Shown: piece after piece, positions 1-8,823 of the stretch
Numbering within the stretch: the stretch's first letter is position 1
Layout: each line of letters opens with the position of its first letter
NCBI GenBank assembly: GCA_902606645.1
Contig: CACLHJ010000001.1
Location: 33,014 to 97,013, forward strand
From: an uncultured Pelagibacteraceae bacterium
GTDB taxonomy: Bacteria > Pseudomonadota > Alphaproteobacteria > Pelagibacterales > Pelagibacteraceae
Length of the DNA stretch: 64,000 nucleotides
Direction of reading: 5' to 3'
The notes under the pieces: generated by a model
The model's database searches: none
Seen by the model: only the letters and a program-made list of their open reading frames with translations
Told to the model about the DNA's origin: nothing
Translations under genes and position numbers: made by a program

Positions 1-251
1 ATAAATAAAAATAAAGGTACAGCGGTGAGGACATTGTTATCCATTACTGTATAAGTATTTTGAACAAAGAGTTGGAATATTCGGTTATCAAAAATATGCT
101 CCATCATGGTCGCATCGTAATAAGCGTAATAACCAAAACCAATTCCCATTGCCATTAAAGTAAATGCAATTGGAAAACCTAAAAGAACTGCAAAAAGAAA
201 TATCCCCATCATCAAAATGGCAACTTCTGGATTTGTTAAACTAAACAACAT
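1..251 (-). CDS. dctM: TRAP transporter large permease DctM, N-terminal part
   Basis: This is the start of the large membrane subunit of a TRAP transporter, which carries substrate across the inner membrane using a sodium or proton gradient. Only about the first 83 codons are in the window; the gene runs off the left edge. The ATG at 251-249 overlaps the end of dctQ by 11 bases. The translation begins MLFSLTNPEVAILMMG and is strongly hydrophobic, with a first helix containing LLGFPIAFTLM as is usual for DctM. Order on the minus strand is dctP, dctQ, dctM. Identity rests on the partial sequence plus the two neighbours. Confidence 0.88.
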   Translation of the reverse strand, partial: MLFSLTNPEVAILMMGIFLFAVLLGFPIAFTLMAMGIGFGYYAYYDATMMEHIFDNRIFQLFVQNTYTVMDNNVLTAVPLFLF

Positions 252-825
252 CTTTTTGTTCCTCTGCTTTTGATTGTCTCATTAGTACCTGCTCTGTTTC
301 TTCTGCAACAACCATTCTTGATGGCCAGTGACCGGTTCTTATACAAATTACTGATCTGAAAACTTCACTAATCCCCTGAATAATTAAAAGGACACCAGCA
401 CAAGGTATCATTGACTTTACCATGTAAATTTGTATTTGAGCTGGACTACTCCAGCTAGTTTCTTTAATTTTCCATGCCAATGCTGCGTATTCATAGCCAT
501 AAAAAGCTAAAGCAATTACTCCAGGAAAAAAGAATATAAAGTATAGAACTAAATCTATCCAAGCCTGAGTTCTTTCTTTAAATAATCTGTAAATTACATC
601 TCCTCTTACATGAGCTTCTGTAGCTAAACAATAAGCTCCTGACATCATTAGTATTGCACCATACATCTGCATACTAAAATCAAAATTCCATAAGGTTGGC
701 TTATTAAAAGCATAAGCCATGATGACCTCGTATACAGTACCCCCCATTAAAATTACGATACACCATGAAAAAGCTTTACCCATTGAGGTGCTTAATGTAT
801 CGGCAAATTTAATGAATGATTCCAT
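241..825 (-). CDS. dctQ: TRAP transporter small permease DctQ
   Basis: Small membrane subunit of the TRAP transporter, which pairs with DctM. The protein has about 194 residues with four hydrophobic segments, and a conserved-looking EAHVRGDV motif after the second helix is typical of DctQ (arginine and acidic residues next to the membrane). I chose the ATG at 825 because the codon nine bases upstream is only TTG. It lies between dctP and dctM, with a terminator-like hairpin separating it from dctP, so it is probably made at a lower level than the binding protein. Confidence 0.88.
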   Translation of the reverse strand: MESFIKFADTLSTSMGKAFSWCIVILMGGTVYEVIMAYAFNKPTLWNFDFSMQMYGAILMMSGAYCLATEAHVRGDVIYRLFKERTQAWIDLVLYFIFFFPGVIALAFYGYEYAALAWKIKETSWSSPAQIQIYMVKSMIPCAGVLLIIQGISEVFRSVICIRTGHWPSRMVVAEETEQVLMRQSKAEEQKDVV

Positions 826-850
826 CGTCAACAATTATATTAAATTTAAC

Positions 851-886
851 TAAAAAAAAAGGGGGTTTTTTAAACCCCCTCTTTTT
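851..886 (-). terminator. Rho-independent terminator/attenuator between dctP and dctQ
   Basis: A 9-bp perfect stem (860-868 with 872-880, five G:C pairs) has a 3-base loop and, read on the minus strand, is followed by a run of T residues. Flanking A and T tracts extend the pairing to about 854-886. It sits just after the dctP stop and before dctQ. It is positioned to end most dctP transcripts and let some continue into dctQM, which would give an excess of binding protein. Strength is inferred, not measured. Confidence 0.85.
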
Positions 887-904
887 AAATTTGATAAAAG
901 TTAA

Positions 905-2062
905 TTAAATTTTAACTTTTGCAATTGGACCAAACTCATTTTCATAAGCTAATTTGTAGTTCGGTTGATTCATCAACAGATACTTCATTGTTCTCTTAGC
1001 GTATGCTTTTTGTGAGTCTACTACTTTCTTAAAGAAAGCGTCCTTACCAGAAAACTCAGCAACGATTTTATCCCAACCTTTTAATTGCTCGGCTAAGATA
1101 GCATCAGATGTTTGGTAAACATTTACCTTATGCTCGTTCATCAATTTAGCTAAGTCAGCAGAATATCTAACTAAAGCTTTGAAGTAGTTATCTGAGTTTG
1201 CAGCATAAGCAGCATTCTTCAAGATAGCTTGATGTTTCGGCGCAAGGCTATTTAGTCTCTTAGTGTTCATAGGAATTTCAAACATTTCCTGAGATTGGTG
1301 GAAACTTCCTAAGTGATAATGTTTAGAGACGTCTTGCATTCCAAACTGTGAGTCTGATGTTGGGTTGTTAAACTCTGCAGCATCAATCAAACCAGTTTTC
1401 ATAGCTGGCTGAATCTCACCACCTGGTAATTGTCTTACGACCATTCCCATAGCAGTTAAAACGTTAGTCGCAAGACCAACTGTTCTATACTTCATACCTT
1501 TAACATCAGATACTTTTGTTACGTTCTTTTTGAACCAACCAAATGGTTGAGCTGGCATCGGCATATGGAAGAAACCAGTGTAATTAAAACCTACACTTTT
1601 TACTGCTTCTTCGTATAATGCTCTTCCTCCACCATACTCCATCCATCCCATAACTTCTTGAGATGACATTCCGTATGAAGGACCAGTTCCAAAAAGTGAA
1701 GCTGCAGCATTTTTTCCGTACCAGTATGCAGTCACCCAGTGACCCATATCTACTACTCCTGAACTAACTGCTTGTCCAATTTCTGAAGTTTTTACAACGG
1801 CACCAACAGGCTGAAGATCAATTTTTAATTCTCCTCCAGACATGTCACTAACCATTTTCGCATAGTCTCCTGCCATTTCAAAAAAGATGTTTGCGCCTGA
1901 AGGCCAAGCTGCTTGCATCTTTAGAGTTAATGGAGCACCAAAAGCTACATTAGGCATAGCCACAGCTGTCGCTGCTGCTGCACCAGTTGCTGCTGCTGCT
2001 TTGAAGAACTTACGTCTTGAAGGTGTCTTAGCACCTTTCAATGATTTTTTATTTTTAATCAT
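905..2062 (-). CDS. dctP: TRAP transporter substrate-binding protein (DctP family, TakP-like)
   Basis: Periplasmic binding protein of the TRAP system, 385 residues. The N-terminus carries a Tat-like signal: twin arginines at 16-17 (SRRKFF), an alanine-rich stretch, and probable cleavage near residue 42 after NVAFG. A LPGGEIQPAMKTGLIDAAE segment fits the alpha-keto-acid/lactate-type (TakP-like) DctP branch, where this part lines the ligand pocket. A good Shine-Dalgarno (AGAGGAGAG) precedes the ATG. The ligand is not certain from sequence; an organic or keto acid is most likely. The hairpin downstream suggests higher expression than the permeases. Confidence 0.9.
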   Translation of the reverse strand: MIKNKKSLKGAKTPSRRKFFKAAAATGAAAATAVAMPNVAFGAPLTLKMQAAWPSGANIFFEMAGDYAKMVSDMSGGELKIDLQPVGAVVKTSEIGQAVSSGVVDMGHWVTAYWYGKNAAASLFGTGPSYGMSSQEVMGWMEYGGGRALYEEAVKSVGFNYTGFFHMPMPAQPFGWFKKNVTKVSDVKGMKYRTVGLATNVLTAMGMVVRQLPGGEIQPAMKTGLIDAAEFNNPTSDSQFGMQDVSKHYHLGSFHQSQEMFEIPMNTKRLNSLAPKHQAILKNAAYAANSDNYFKALVRYSADLAKLMNEHKVNVYQTSDAILAEQLKGWDKIVAEFSGKDAFFKKVVDSQKAYAKRTMKYLLMNQPNYKLAYENEFGPIAKVKI

Positions 2063-2186
2063 TTTGTTCTCTCCTCTTGTTAATTAACGAGCGTAATTAA
2101 ACATAGAATTAGAATAGAGTCTTTCTAAAAACACGCGCGGATTGACACTTAATAAAAAATATACAATCTATACTAGAATTATTAAT

Positions 2187-3260
2187 TTAAATAAGAATTT
2201 CGTTCTCATAAACGCAGCATTTATCAGCTGGTATGTGTAATTTTACATCACTAGAAGGAACCTCTGTTTCTCTATTAATTTTTGATTTTATTGTAAATTC
2301 ACCCATTTTAGCGGTTAATAACTTATAATTTCCAAGGTCTTCTACCTTATCAACTTCAACAGATAGCAAATTATCTTTCTGATCCTCAGCTAAATTAATA
2401 AACTCAGATCTAATACCTAACTTAATTTTTTTATCTTTAAGTTTTGACAAATTAGTGTTTGTTTTAATCAAAGTTCCATTGATTTTAACACAATCATTTG
2501 ATGATGCTTCAGTTTCAAATAAATTCATTGCCGGTGAACCAATAAAATATCCAACAAATGTTGTGTTTGGTCTCTCAAATAATTCCTTAGGAGTTCCTGC
2601 TTGCACAACCTCACCATCACTCATAACAATAATATTATCAGCAAAAGTCATCGCCTCGTTTTGATCATGCGTAACATAAACTAGGGTAGTTTTAAATTCT
2701 TCATTAATCTCTTTGAGCTTTCTTCTAAGTCTAAATTTCAAATCAGGATCAATAACTGTTAATGGTTCATCCATTAAAACTGCAGCCACATCTTCTCTAA
2801 CTAAGCCTCGACCAAGTGAAATTAATTGTTTTTGATCTGCGGTAAGTTTTCTAGCAGGAGATTTAAGAAAAGATTGTAAATTTAAAGTTTCTGCAACTGA
2901 ATTAACTCTTTCATTGATTTTTTCTTTTTCAAAATCTCTACATAGTAAAGGGAATGCTAAATTTTCAAAGACTGTCATGGTATTATAAATAACTGGAAAC
3001 TGAAAAACTTGAGCAATATTTCTATCCTCAGTTTTAAGATCTGTAACATCTTTATCATCAAATAAAATACTTCCTGCAGAGGGTCTTACTAGTCCTGACA
3101 CAATGTTTAACATTGTAGTTTTCCCACATCCAGACGGTCCCAATATTGCATATCTTTTTCCATTTTCCCAAGTCATTGAAAAAGGATTTAGTGCATAAGT
3201 AGGCTCTGTATCTTTCGGGTTATACGTATGGGAAATATTATTTAAATCTATTTTAGACAT
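2187..3260 (-). CDS. ABC transporter ATP-binding protein, GlpT/MalK-like, degenerate signature motif
   Basis: Cytoplasmic ATPase of a carbohydrate/polyol-type ABC importer, about 357 residues: ABC domain then a C-terminal OB-like (TOBE) region. Walker A is GPSGCGKT at 41-48, Walker B ends in D164-E165, and the switch histidine H198 is intact. The signature that should read LSGGQ is LTADQ at 139-143. The start is the ATG at 3260, placed by GGAGG five bases upstream; the codon before the GGAGG is only TTG. It overlaps the other ATPase by 8 bases. The pair probably forms a heterodimer with one good and one weak ATP site, as reasoned in the findings. Confidence 0.87.
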   Translation of the reverse strand: MSKIDLNNISHTYNPKDTEPTYALNPFSMTWENGKRYAILGPSGCGKTTMLNIVSGLVRPSAGSILFDDKDVTDLKTEDRNIAQVFQFPVIYNTMTVFENLAFPLLCRDFEKEKINERVNSVAETLNLQSFLKSPARKLTADQKQLISLGRGLVREDVAAVLMDEPLTVIDPDLKFRLRRKLKEINEEFKTTLVYVTHDQNEAMTFADNIIVMSDGEVVQAGTPKELFERPNTTFVGYFIGSPAMNLFETEASSNDCVKINGTLIKTNTNLSKLKDKKIKLGIRSEFINLAEDQKDNLLSVEVDKVEDLGNYKLLTAKMGEFTIKSKINRETEVPSSDVKLHIPADKCCVYENEILI

Positions 3261-4332
3261 AAGAACCTCCAAAAGGTGAAGAGGCTAAAACTCCATCTTC
3301 ATTAAAAGCATAAACTTTATTTGAATTGAAATTAATTTTTACCTTGTCGTGGATATTAAAATTCAAAACTTCCTCTATAGAAGTAATAATTCTAGCATTT
3401 CCTCTCTTGAGATGAAGTAGTGTTTCTGAGCCACTAATTTCTGCTAGCTCAACTTCAAATTCAAAACCACTATCACTTAATATTATGTCAGATGCTCTAA
3501 TACCTAAATTAAAGTTTTTTTCTTTTAAGTTAGATAAGTGATCAGGTAGTTCAACTTCAATTTCTTCGAATTTTATTTTATTTGTTTCAATAAATGCCTT
3601 AAGAATATTCATAGGTGGATCATTAGAAATTTCTGCAACTTTCAAGGTTTTAGGATTTTCAAAAATTTCTTTAGCTGGCCCAACTTGAAGCACTTTTCCC
3701 TCATCAAGAACAATAACTTCGCCATTTATCTCCATTGCTTCTCTTGGATCTGTAGTTGAAAATACAACAATACTGTCCTCCGATAATCCTTGAGAAAATA
3801 TATTCTTAAACTCCTCTCTTAATTGCTCTCTTAGTTTATAATCCAGATTAACTAAAGGCTCATCCAATAATAAAATCTTTGCATTTTTTACTAAAGATCT
3901 TGCTAGAGAAACTCTCTGTTGTTGGCCGCCAGATAATTCCTGGATTTTTCTATTTTCATAACCTTCTAATCCCACAGATTTAAGAGATTTTGTAACTTCG
4001 TCGGCTATCACCTGATCGTCTACTTTTCTTTGTTTTAGAGGAAAAGCAACGTTCTCAAATACATTTAAGTGAGGGTAATTTATAAATTGCTGATAAACCA
4101 TTGCAATATTTCTCTCCCAAACTGGAACTTTTAAAAAATCTTTGTCCTCAAATTGCATTGCACCCGTGTCAGGTGTTAATAATCCAGCAATAGTTTTTAG
4201 TAATGTTGTTTTGCCTGACAATGTTCTTCCAAGAATTGTGTATATATTTCCTTTCTTAAAATCAAAAGATACTTCATTAAGATGGAACTGTTCATCTGGT
4301 TTATAGGATAAGTTTTCAGCAACTAAATTCAT
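3253..4332 (-). CDS. ABC transporter ATP-binding protein, GlpS/MalK-like, missing switch histidine
   Basis: Second ATPase of the same importer, 359 residues. Walker A is GRTLSGKT at 35-42, the signature LSGGQ is intact at 133-137, and Walker B ends in D157-E158. Where MalK has the switch histidine this protein has FSTTDP, placing threonine at 194. The ATG at 4332 shares one base with the stop of the upstream permease (TAATG); a longer reading to 4443 would run antisense-like through the permease gene and has no merit. Two distinct ATPases followed in the operon by two permeases and a binding protein is the layout of the rhizobial glycerol importer GlpSTPQV. Confidence 0.87.
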   Translation of the reverse strand: MNLVAENLSYKPDEQFHLNEVSFDFKKGNIYTILGRTLSGKTTLLKTIAGLLTPDTGAMQFEDKDFLKVPVWERNIAMVYQQFINYPHLNVFENVAFPLKQRKVDDQVIADEVTKSLKSVGLEGYENRKIQELSGGQQQRVSLARSLVKNAKILLLDEPLVNLDYKLREQLREEFKNIFSQGLSEDSIVVFSTTDPREAMEINGEVIVLDEGKVLQVGPAKEIFENPKTLKVAEISNDPPMNILKAFIETNKIKFEEIEVELPDHLSNLKEKNFNLGIRASDIILSDSGFEFEVELAEISGSETLLHLKRGNARIITSIEEVLNFNIHDKVKINFNSNKVYAFNEDGVLASSPFGGSYV

Positions 4333-5180
4333 TATTTTATTGCTCCTGATAAGTTTCCTTTTGACAAATATCTCTCTACAACAAAAGCAACTATGATGAG
4401 TGGTGCTACTGAAATCAAAGCTGAAGCAGATAAACTCCACCAAGGAGTAATAGATGAATTCAAAGCAACAATTTTAACTGGCAAAAGTTGTACTTCGGTA
4501 AAAGTTAAAATAAATGCAAAGAAGAAATCAATCCAGCCAAATATTATACAAAACATACCAGCAACTATTAATCCTGGTATTGAATTTGGAAGTACTACTT
4601 TAAAAAAAGCTTGATACGGATTACATCCATCAATTAAAGCAGTTTCATCAATCTCTCTTGGAACTTTGTTGAAGAAATCAACCATTATCCAAACCGCAAT
4701 TGGCATTAACAAAACAATATAAACAACGATTAGTCCAATTAAACTATCCAACAAATTAATTGCACCTAAGAACAAAAAGAAAGGAATTGATAAAACAATT
4801 GGTGGCATAATTCTTTGAGAAATAAAAAAGAAGGTAATGTCATTATTTTTTACAAAACCTGCTTTAAATGTGAATCTTGAAAGGGCATAAGCTGACAAAG
4901 TTCCTAATATTATACTAATCAAACTAGCTGTGCAGGTCACAAACAAACTATTGAAATAAGGTTCAATTATATCAACACCTCCATTTGCAGGAGACTTGAT
5001 CAGAACTCTCCAGCCCTCTAACTTTGGTTCAAAGTCTACCCATGGAATATATGTTGCACCACCATTCACTGAATTAAAATCCTTAAATGAGGTTGTAAGA
5101 GCCCAAAGAAAAGGAGCTACGACAAAAACTGCCCAAAAAGTTATAAAAAAGTATTTTAAGATTTTATATAATTTTCCCAT
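4332..5180 (-). CDS. ABC transporter permease, MalG/UgpE family
   Basis: Inner-membrane permease of the ABC importer, 282 residues with six hydrophobic segments. The EAA loop that docks on the ATPase is visible as EIDETALIDGCNPYQAF followed by a conserved hydrophobic helix. Its stop overlaps the ATPase start by one base, and it follows the partner permease by only 2 bases, so the genes are translationally coupled. Substrate specificity cannot be read from it; neighbours suggest a polyol or similar alcohol. Confidence 0.9.
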   Translation of the reverse strand: MGKLYKILKYFFITFWAVFVVAPFLWALTTSFKDFNSVNGGATYIPWVDFEPKLEGWRVLIKSPANGGVDIIEPYFNSLFVTCTASLISIILGTLSAYALSRFTFKAGFVKNNDITFFFISQRIMPPIVLSIPFFLFLGAINLLDSLIGLIVVYIVLLMPIAVWIMVDFFNKVPREIDETALIDGCNPYQAFFKVVLPNSIPGLIVAGMFCIIFGWIDFFFAFILTFTEVQLLPVKIVALNSSITPWWSLSASALISVAPLIIVAFVVERYLSKGNLSGAIK

Positions 5181-5182
5181 AT

Positions 5183-6043
5183 CTAGTCTTTAAGCATTAA
5201 TTTGGTTAGTACTTTTGCTATGACAGTTAAACTTACAATCATAATTATCAAATATGTGAATGACATTGATGCTGCATAACCCATTTGAAACTCTCGAAGT
5301 CCTTTAATAAAAATATAAAAACTTGAAGTTTCAGTTGAAGTTCCTGGTCCACCTGATGTTAAAACATAAACAGTATCCATAATTTTTGAAGCTTCAATCA
5401 ATCTAATTATTATTGCTCCAATAGAAATTGGTGCCATCAATGGGAAAGTTACATATAAAAATTTTCGAACTGGACTTGCACCATCAATAGCAGCAGCTAA
5501 AAATGGTTCTTTTGGCAAAGACAAAAGACCCGCTAATAGCAATAAGAACATGAAAGGTGTCCATTGCCAGACCTCAACAATTATGACTGTAAATTTTGCG
5601 AGAACTGGATCTGTTAACCACTTGGGTGACATTCCAAAATTTGACAGGATGTCATTAACTGGACCAAGAGATTCATGAAAAAAAGTTCTCCAAATTACTG
5701 TCATAATAACTGGTGTTGTCATCATTGGTATTAAAAATAAAACTCTAAAAAATCTTTGAAATTTAATATCTTTCCAAACCATATGAGCTAGCGCAAAACC
5801 AATCACATATTGTAAGATTACTGTTGTAACAGATAAAAAACTTAATCTAAAAAATGATTCCCAAAATCGTGGGTCGTCAGTAAATAATCTAATGTAATTT
5901 TCAAGACCAATAAAATTTAAACCATTATAACTATTCCATCCTGATAAACTTAAACGGATTACAAAAATTATTGGGAAAATTAAAATACCTATTAGAACAA
6001 ATAAACCCGGAAATAAAAAAACATATTTTTGCTTAAAGTTCAT
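5183..6043 (-). CDS. ABC transporter permease, MalF/UgpA family
   Basis: First permease of the ABC importer, 286 residues with six hydrophobic segments. The EAA-type loop reads EPFLAAAIDGASPVRKF, matching binding-protein-dependent sugar/polyol permeases. It is preceded on the minus strand by the binding-protein gene, with a 67-base gap that holds a stable hairpin, and followed after 2 bases by the second permease. Confidence 0.9.
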   Translation of the reverse strand: MNFKQKYVFLFPGLFVLIGILIFPIIFVIRLSLSGWNSYNGLNFIGLENYIRLFTDDPRFWESFFRLSFLSVTTVILQYVIGFALAHMVWKDIKFQRFFRVLFLIPMMTTPVIMTVIWRTFFHESLGPVNDILSNFGMSPKWLTDPVLAKFTVIIVEVWQWTPFMFLLLLAGLLSLPKEPFLAAAIDGASPVRKFLYVTFPLMAPISIGAIIIRLIEASKIMDTVYVLTSGGPGTSTETSSFYIFIKGLREFQMGYAASMSFTYLIIMIVSLTVIAKVLTKLMLKD

Positions 6044-6067
6044 TAGAGTATTTTGGATTGATTACTA

Positions 6068-6093
6068 TGCGGCCACTTAAAAAAGTGGCCACA
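6068..6093 (-). promoter_or_regulatory. Intergenic hairpin after the ABC binding-protein gene
   Basis: A perfect 8-bp stem (6071-6078 with 6083-6090, GGCCACTT/AAGTGGCC) has an A4 loop, and two more pairs form outside a single mismatch. On the minus strand no T-run follows, so it is not a classical terminator. It lies between the binding-protein gene and the permeases, where such hairpins commonly protect the upstream mRNA from 3' decay. That role is inferred. Confidence 0.7.
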
Positions 6094-6110
6094 TAAAAAT
6101 TTAAGTTATC

Positions 6111-7649
6111 TTATAACTTGTTGTCTTCCATTTTAACACCAACAGCGTAGTCTTCTTGAACATTCTTCTTTCCTACTCTGTTTACAATTGCTTCCCACTC
6201 TTTAGCAACTTCATCAAGTGCTTCCTGTGGAGACAATTGACCTGCAAGAGCTTTAGAAGTTCCAGTTGCAACTGCACTAGTAAACTCAAATACACCTCTA
6301 ACTCTTAAAGGGAAAACTCTATTTTTACTTTTTTCCATATCTTTAAGTGTCTTTGTGTAACTGTTAGCAATGTCAGCATCCCAACCCATAGTTTTTATAT
6401 AAAGTTGTGGATCGAAATCAGAGTTTTTAAAAGGGTTAACACCAAAATTTCCAATAGCTAAGTCAGCTTGGTGGTTTGCTCCATTAGAAAAGAAACATAG
6501 ATAGTCAAATGCCATCTCTTGGACTTTACTTTTTTTAGCTACACCAACTGCCCAACCCCATACAATGTATGGTGCTTGGTTATATTGATTTTCCCATTTA
6601 CCTGAAACTCTATTCCATACTTTATCTGCACCTGGAAGAGGAGCTGTTCCTACTTTATTTTTTATAGGGCTATCATCTTGCATCGCTGCAATAAATGCAT
6701 CATCCCATGAAAAACTAAATAGAGTTTGACCACCACCAAATGATCCAATTTCATCACCTAGTCCAAAGTTAATTCCTCCTGGAGGAACATACTTAGTAGC
6801 CTCTACCCAGTCACCTAAAGCTTCAACAAATCCTGGATTGTTAATGTTTGGTTTCATAGTTTCTAAATCAAAAAAGAAACCACCTGGAGTTCTTGGATTT
6901 TTAGCATACGCTACTGATCTACTGAAAAAAGCTGCGAACATTAAATCGTCTTTTTTCATTACTTCAGCTGAACCGTATTCTTTTTCTCCATCTCCGTCCC
7001 AGTCCCAACCATTAAAGTATTTAGCCATTTCGCCATACTCTTTCCAAGTTGTAGGAACTTTTAACTCTTTGCCAGTATCTGCTTTATATTTTTTTTGATA
7101 CTCAGGATTATCTATTACGTCTTTTCTATATTTTAGATAATGTCTGTCACCATCCACTGGATATTGATACATAGTTCCATCCCAAGAAGAGACTCCTACG
7201 TGAGATTTAGTAACATCTTTCATCTCAGTTGAGTTCATGTACTTTTTAGGAACTGGTGCTAAGTATTGTCTCCAGTCATTAATAAAGTTAGAAAAACCAA
7301 ATACTATATCGTATGGAGCTTGACCAGCTTTAAAAGGAACCATAGCTTTTGCGTACAAATCACCCGCTGGTGTATGCGTTACATCAACTTTTGCTCCTGT
7401 TAACTTAGCAAATTGCTCTGCATGCAAAGCAGTTGGCTGCCCAATTACTGGAACAGCATGTGTATTTATTTTAAGAGTTTTTCCTTTATAATTTTTCTTA
7501 GACATTTCTTCATAAGAACAATCACCTGGAATATCCCCTGTTGCTTTGATATGTGGAAATTGATCTCCCCACTTATCAGCATACGCAACTGGGCTTAATA
7601 TCAACATTGCTGAAACTAAACCTGTTACGAAAGTTTTTATTATTTTCAT
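6111..7649 (-). CDS. ABC transporter extracellular solute-binding protein
   Basis: Periplasmic binding protein of about 512 residues, longer than the usual 400-450 for family 1 solute-binding proteins. A signal peptide ends at about residue 24 (SPVAYA before DKWGDQF). Downstream features fit the family, such as TAAL-like ligand segments, an acidic stretch DWDGDGEKEYGS near the first lobe, and a C-terminal lobe with ALAGQLSPQEALDEVAKEW. The first gene product after the alcohol dehydrogenase, it is 19 bases from it. Resemblance to GlpV-type proteins is by operon layout and overall character; the real ligand is unknown. Confidence 0.88.
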   Translation of the reverse strand: MKIIKTFVTGLVSAMLILSPVAYADKWGDQFPHIKATGDIPGDCSYEEMSKKNYKGKTLKINTHAVPVIGQPTALHAEQFAKLTGAKVDVTHTPAGDLYAKAMVPFKAGQAPYDIVFGFSNFINDWRQYLAPVPKKYMNSTEMKDVTKSHVGVSSWDGTMYQYPVDGDRHYLKYRKDVIDNPEYQKKYKADTGKELKVPTTWKEYGEMAKYFNGWDWDGDGEKEYGSAEVMKKDDLMFAAFFSRSVAYAKNPRTPGGFFFDLETMKPNINNPGFVEALGDWVEATKYVPPGGINFGLGDEIGSFGGGQTLFSFSWDDAFIAAMQDDSPIKNKVGTAPLPGADKVWNRVSGKWENQYNQAPYIVWGWAVGVAKKSKVQEMAFDYLCFFSNGANHQADLAIGNFGVNPFKNSDFDPQLYIKTMGWDADIANSYTKTLKDMEKSKNRVFPLRVRGVFEFTSAVATGTSKALAGQLSPQEALDEVAKEWEAIVNRVGKKNVQEDYAVGVKMEDNKL

Positions 7650-7668
7650 TATTTTCCTCTCTTTTTTT

Positions 7669-8730
7669 TTATGGAACTAAAACAGCTCGTCCCTTAACTT
7701 TACCTTCGTTAAGATCATGAAGTGCTTTATTAGCATCGTCTAGTTTATATTCTGCCATGGACAACTTAACTAATCCTTTGTCAGCTAGTTCCATAAGTTC
7801 ATACAACTCAGACCACGTTCCCACTAAATTTCCAATTATATTTTTCTCAGCTATAATTACGTCCACTGCAAGGATTTTTATTTCCTCACCATAACCAACA
7901 ATATAATAATAACCACCACCTGATGTCATGTTTAAACCCATAGATGTTGATCCCTTTTCACCTACAAAATCTATTACAGCTTCAGCACCTTTACCTTTGG
8001 TTAGCTCCATGACTTGTTCTACTTCATTACCATCAATCAACACTCCTTTATCTCCACCAAGTGGCATAGCATGATCAAGTGCAGTTTTTGATTTTTCAAC
8101 TATGATTATATTTGCTGCGCACATTGCTTTTAAACATTGGATCGCAATATGCCCAAGACCACCTGCACCTATAATTACACAGTTCTGTCCTGGTAACAGA
8201 TGTCTTGTTGCTTTCTTTACAACTCTGTATGCAGTCAATCCTGCATCAGAAAAAGGAGCAACATCTTTAGGTGTTAAAACGGTTGGTAACTTGATTAAGT
8301 TTCTAACACTTGTTTTTAAAAGCTCGGCATATCCACCTTCCTTTATGTTTAATCCTGGAAATGCACCTGCTTCAGCGTGCATGTCATTTCCTCTTCTACA
8401 GTCTAAACAAGTTCCACCAGTCCCTGATATTAAAGGATGTAAAATGACTGAATCACCTTTTTTAAAATTAGTAACGTCTTTTCCTACTTCCTCAACCCAT
8501 CCAGCATTCTCATGTCCCATGACACAAGGAAGAAGTTTATCATCTGGATCTTGAATATGTTTCCATACGCCTTCAATTATATGTAAGTCTGTTCTGCAAA
8601 CACCTGCTGCACCTATTTTGACAATTACATCTGTGGATTTTTCTAATTTTGGATCTGGCATTTCTTGCTCTGTTACCCAAATTTTTTCTTTCATTTCTGG
8701 GTCGTATTTATGTAAAACTTGAGCTTTCAT
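7669..8730 (-). CDS. Zinc-dependent alcohol dehydrogenase (MDR family)
   Basis: Medium-chain NAD(P)-dependent alcohol dehydrogenase, about 353 residues. Catalytic zinc ligands are C45 and the H73-E74 pair in MGHENAG; the cofactor fold shows GAGGLGHIA. Only two cysteines (C108, C111) remain in the structural-zinc loop, where four are usual. The ATG at 8730 is set by the GGGAGAA ribosome site; an upstream in-frame codon at 8796 has no such site. It heads the operon with the ABC importer, so it probably oxidises the imported substrate, and it is divergent from a GAF/Fis regulator. Confidence 0.88.
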   Translation of the reverse strand: MKAQVLHKYDPEMKEKIWVTEQEMPDPKLEKSTDVIVKIGAAGVCRTDLHIIEGVWKHIQDPDDKLLPCVMGHENAGWVEEVGKDVTNFKKGDSVILHPLISGTGGTCLDCRRGNDMHAEAGAFPGLNIKEGGYAELLKTSVRNLIKLPTVLTPKDVAPFSDAGLTAYRVVKKATRHLLPGQNCVIIGAGGLGHIAIQCLKAMCAANIIIVEKSKTALDHAMPLGGDKGVLIDGNEVEQVMELTKGKGAEAVIDFVGEKGSTSMGLNMTSGGGYYYIVGYGEEIKILAVDVIIAEKNIIGNLVGTWSELYELMELADKGLVKLSMAEYKLDDANKALHDLNEGKVKGRAVLVP

Positions 8731-8792
8731 TAATTTTCTCCCTTTAATTTTTTCAAACCATATTAAAAATAGTATATGAGAGGGAGTCAATG

Positions 8793-8806
8793 ACACTTTT
8801 AAGTGT
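8793..8806. promoter_or_regulatory. Candidate operator palindrome upstream of the alcohol dehydrogenase operon
   Basis: ACACTT-TT-AAGTGT is a perfect 6-bp inverted repeat in the 145-base divergent spacer between the alcohol dehydrogenase and the regulator. With one extra base the symmetry extends to TGACACTT and AAGTGTTCA. Fis-type regulators of the AcoR group bind inverted repeats, so this is a plausible binding site. No sigma-54 GG/GC promoter was seen nearby. Confidence 0.45.
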
Positions 8807-8823
8807 TCAATAAGTTAACAAAT

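Noticed and set aside
1887..2087. Plus-strand ORF opposite dctP
   Set aside because: It is the mirror of the alanine-rich Tat signal region and shows no domain, ribosome site or neighbour logic.
4333..4443. N-terminal extension of the first ABC ATPase
   Set aside because: It runs through the permease end in another frame; the family start is the ATG at 4332 with a TAATG overlap.
6061..6110. Rho-independent terminator after the ABC binding-protein gene
   Set aside because: The hairpin is strong but no T-run follows on the transcribed strand, and the permeases must be expressed, so I call it a stabilising hairpin.
8102..8554. 150-codon plus-strand ORF inside the alcohol dehydrogenase
   Set aside because: It is a shadow of a clear enzyme gene with all zinc and cofactor motifs on the other strand.
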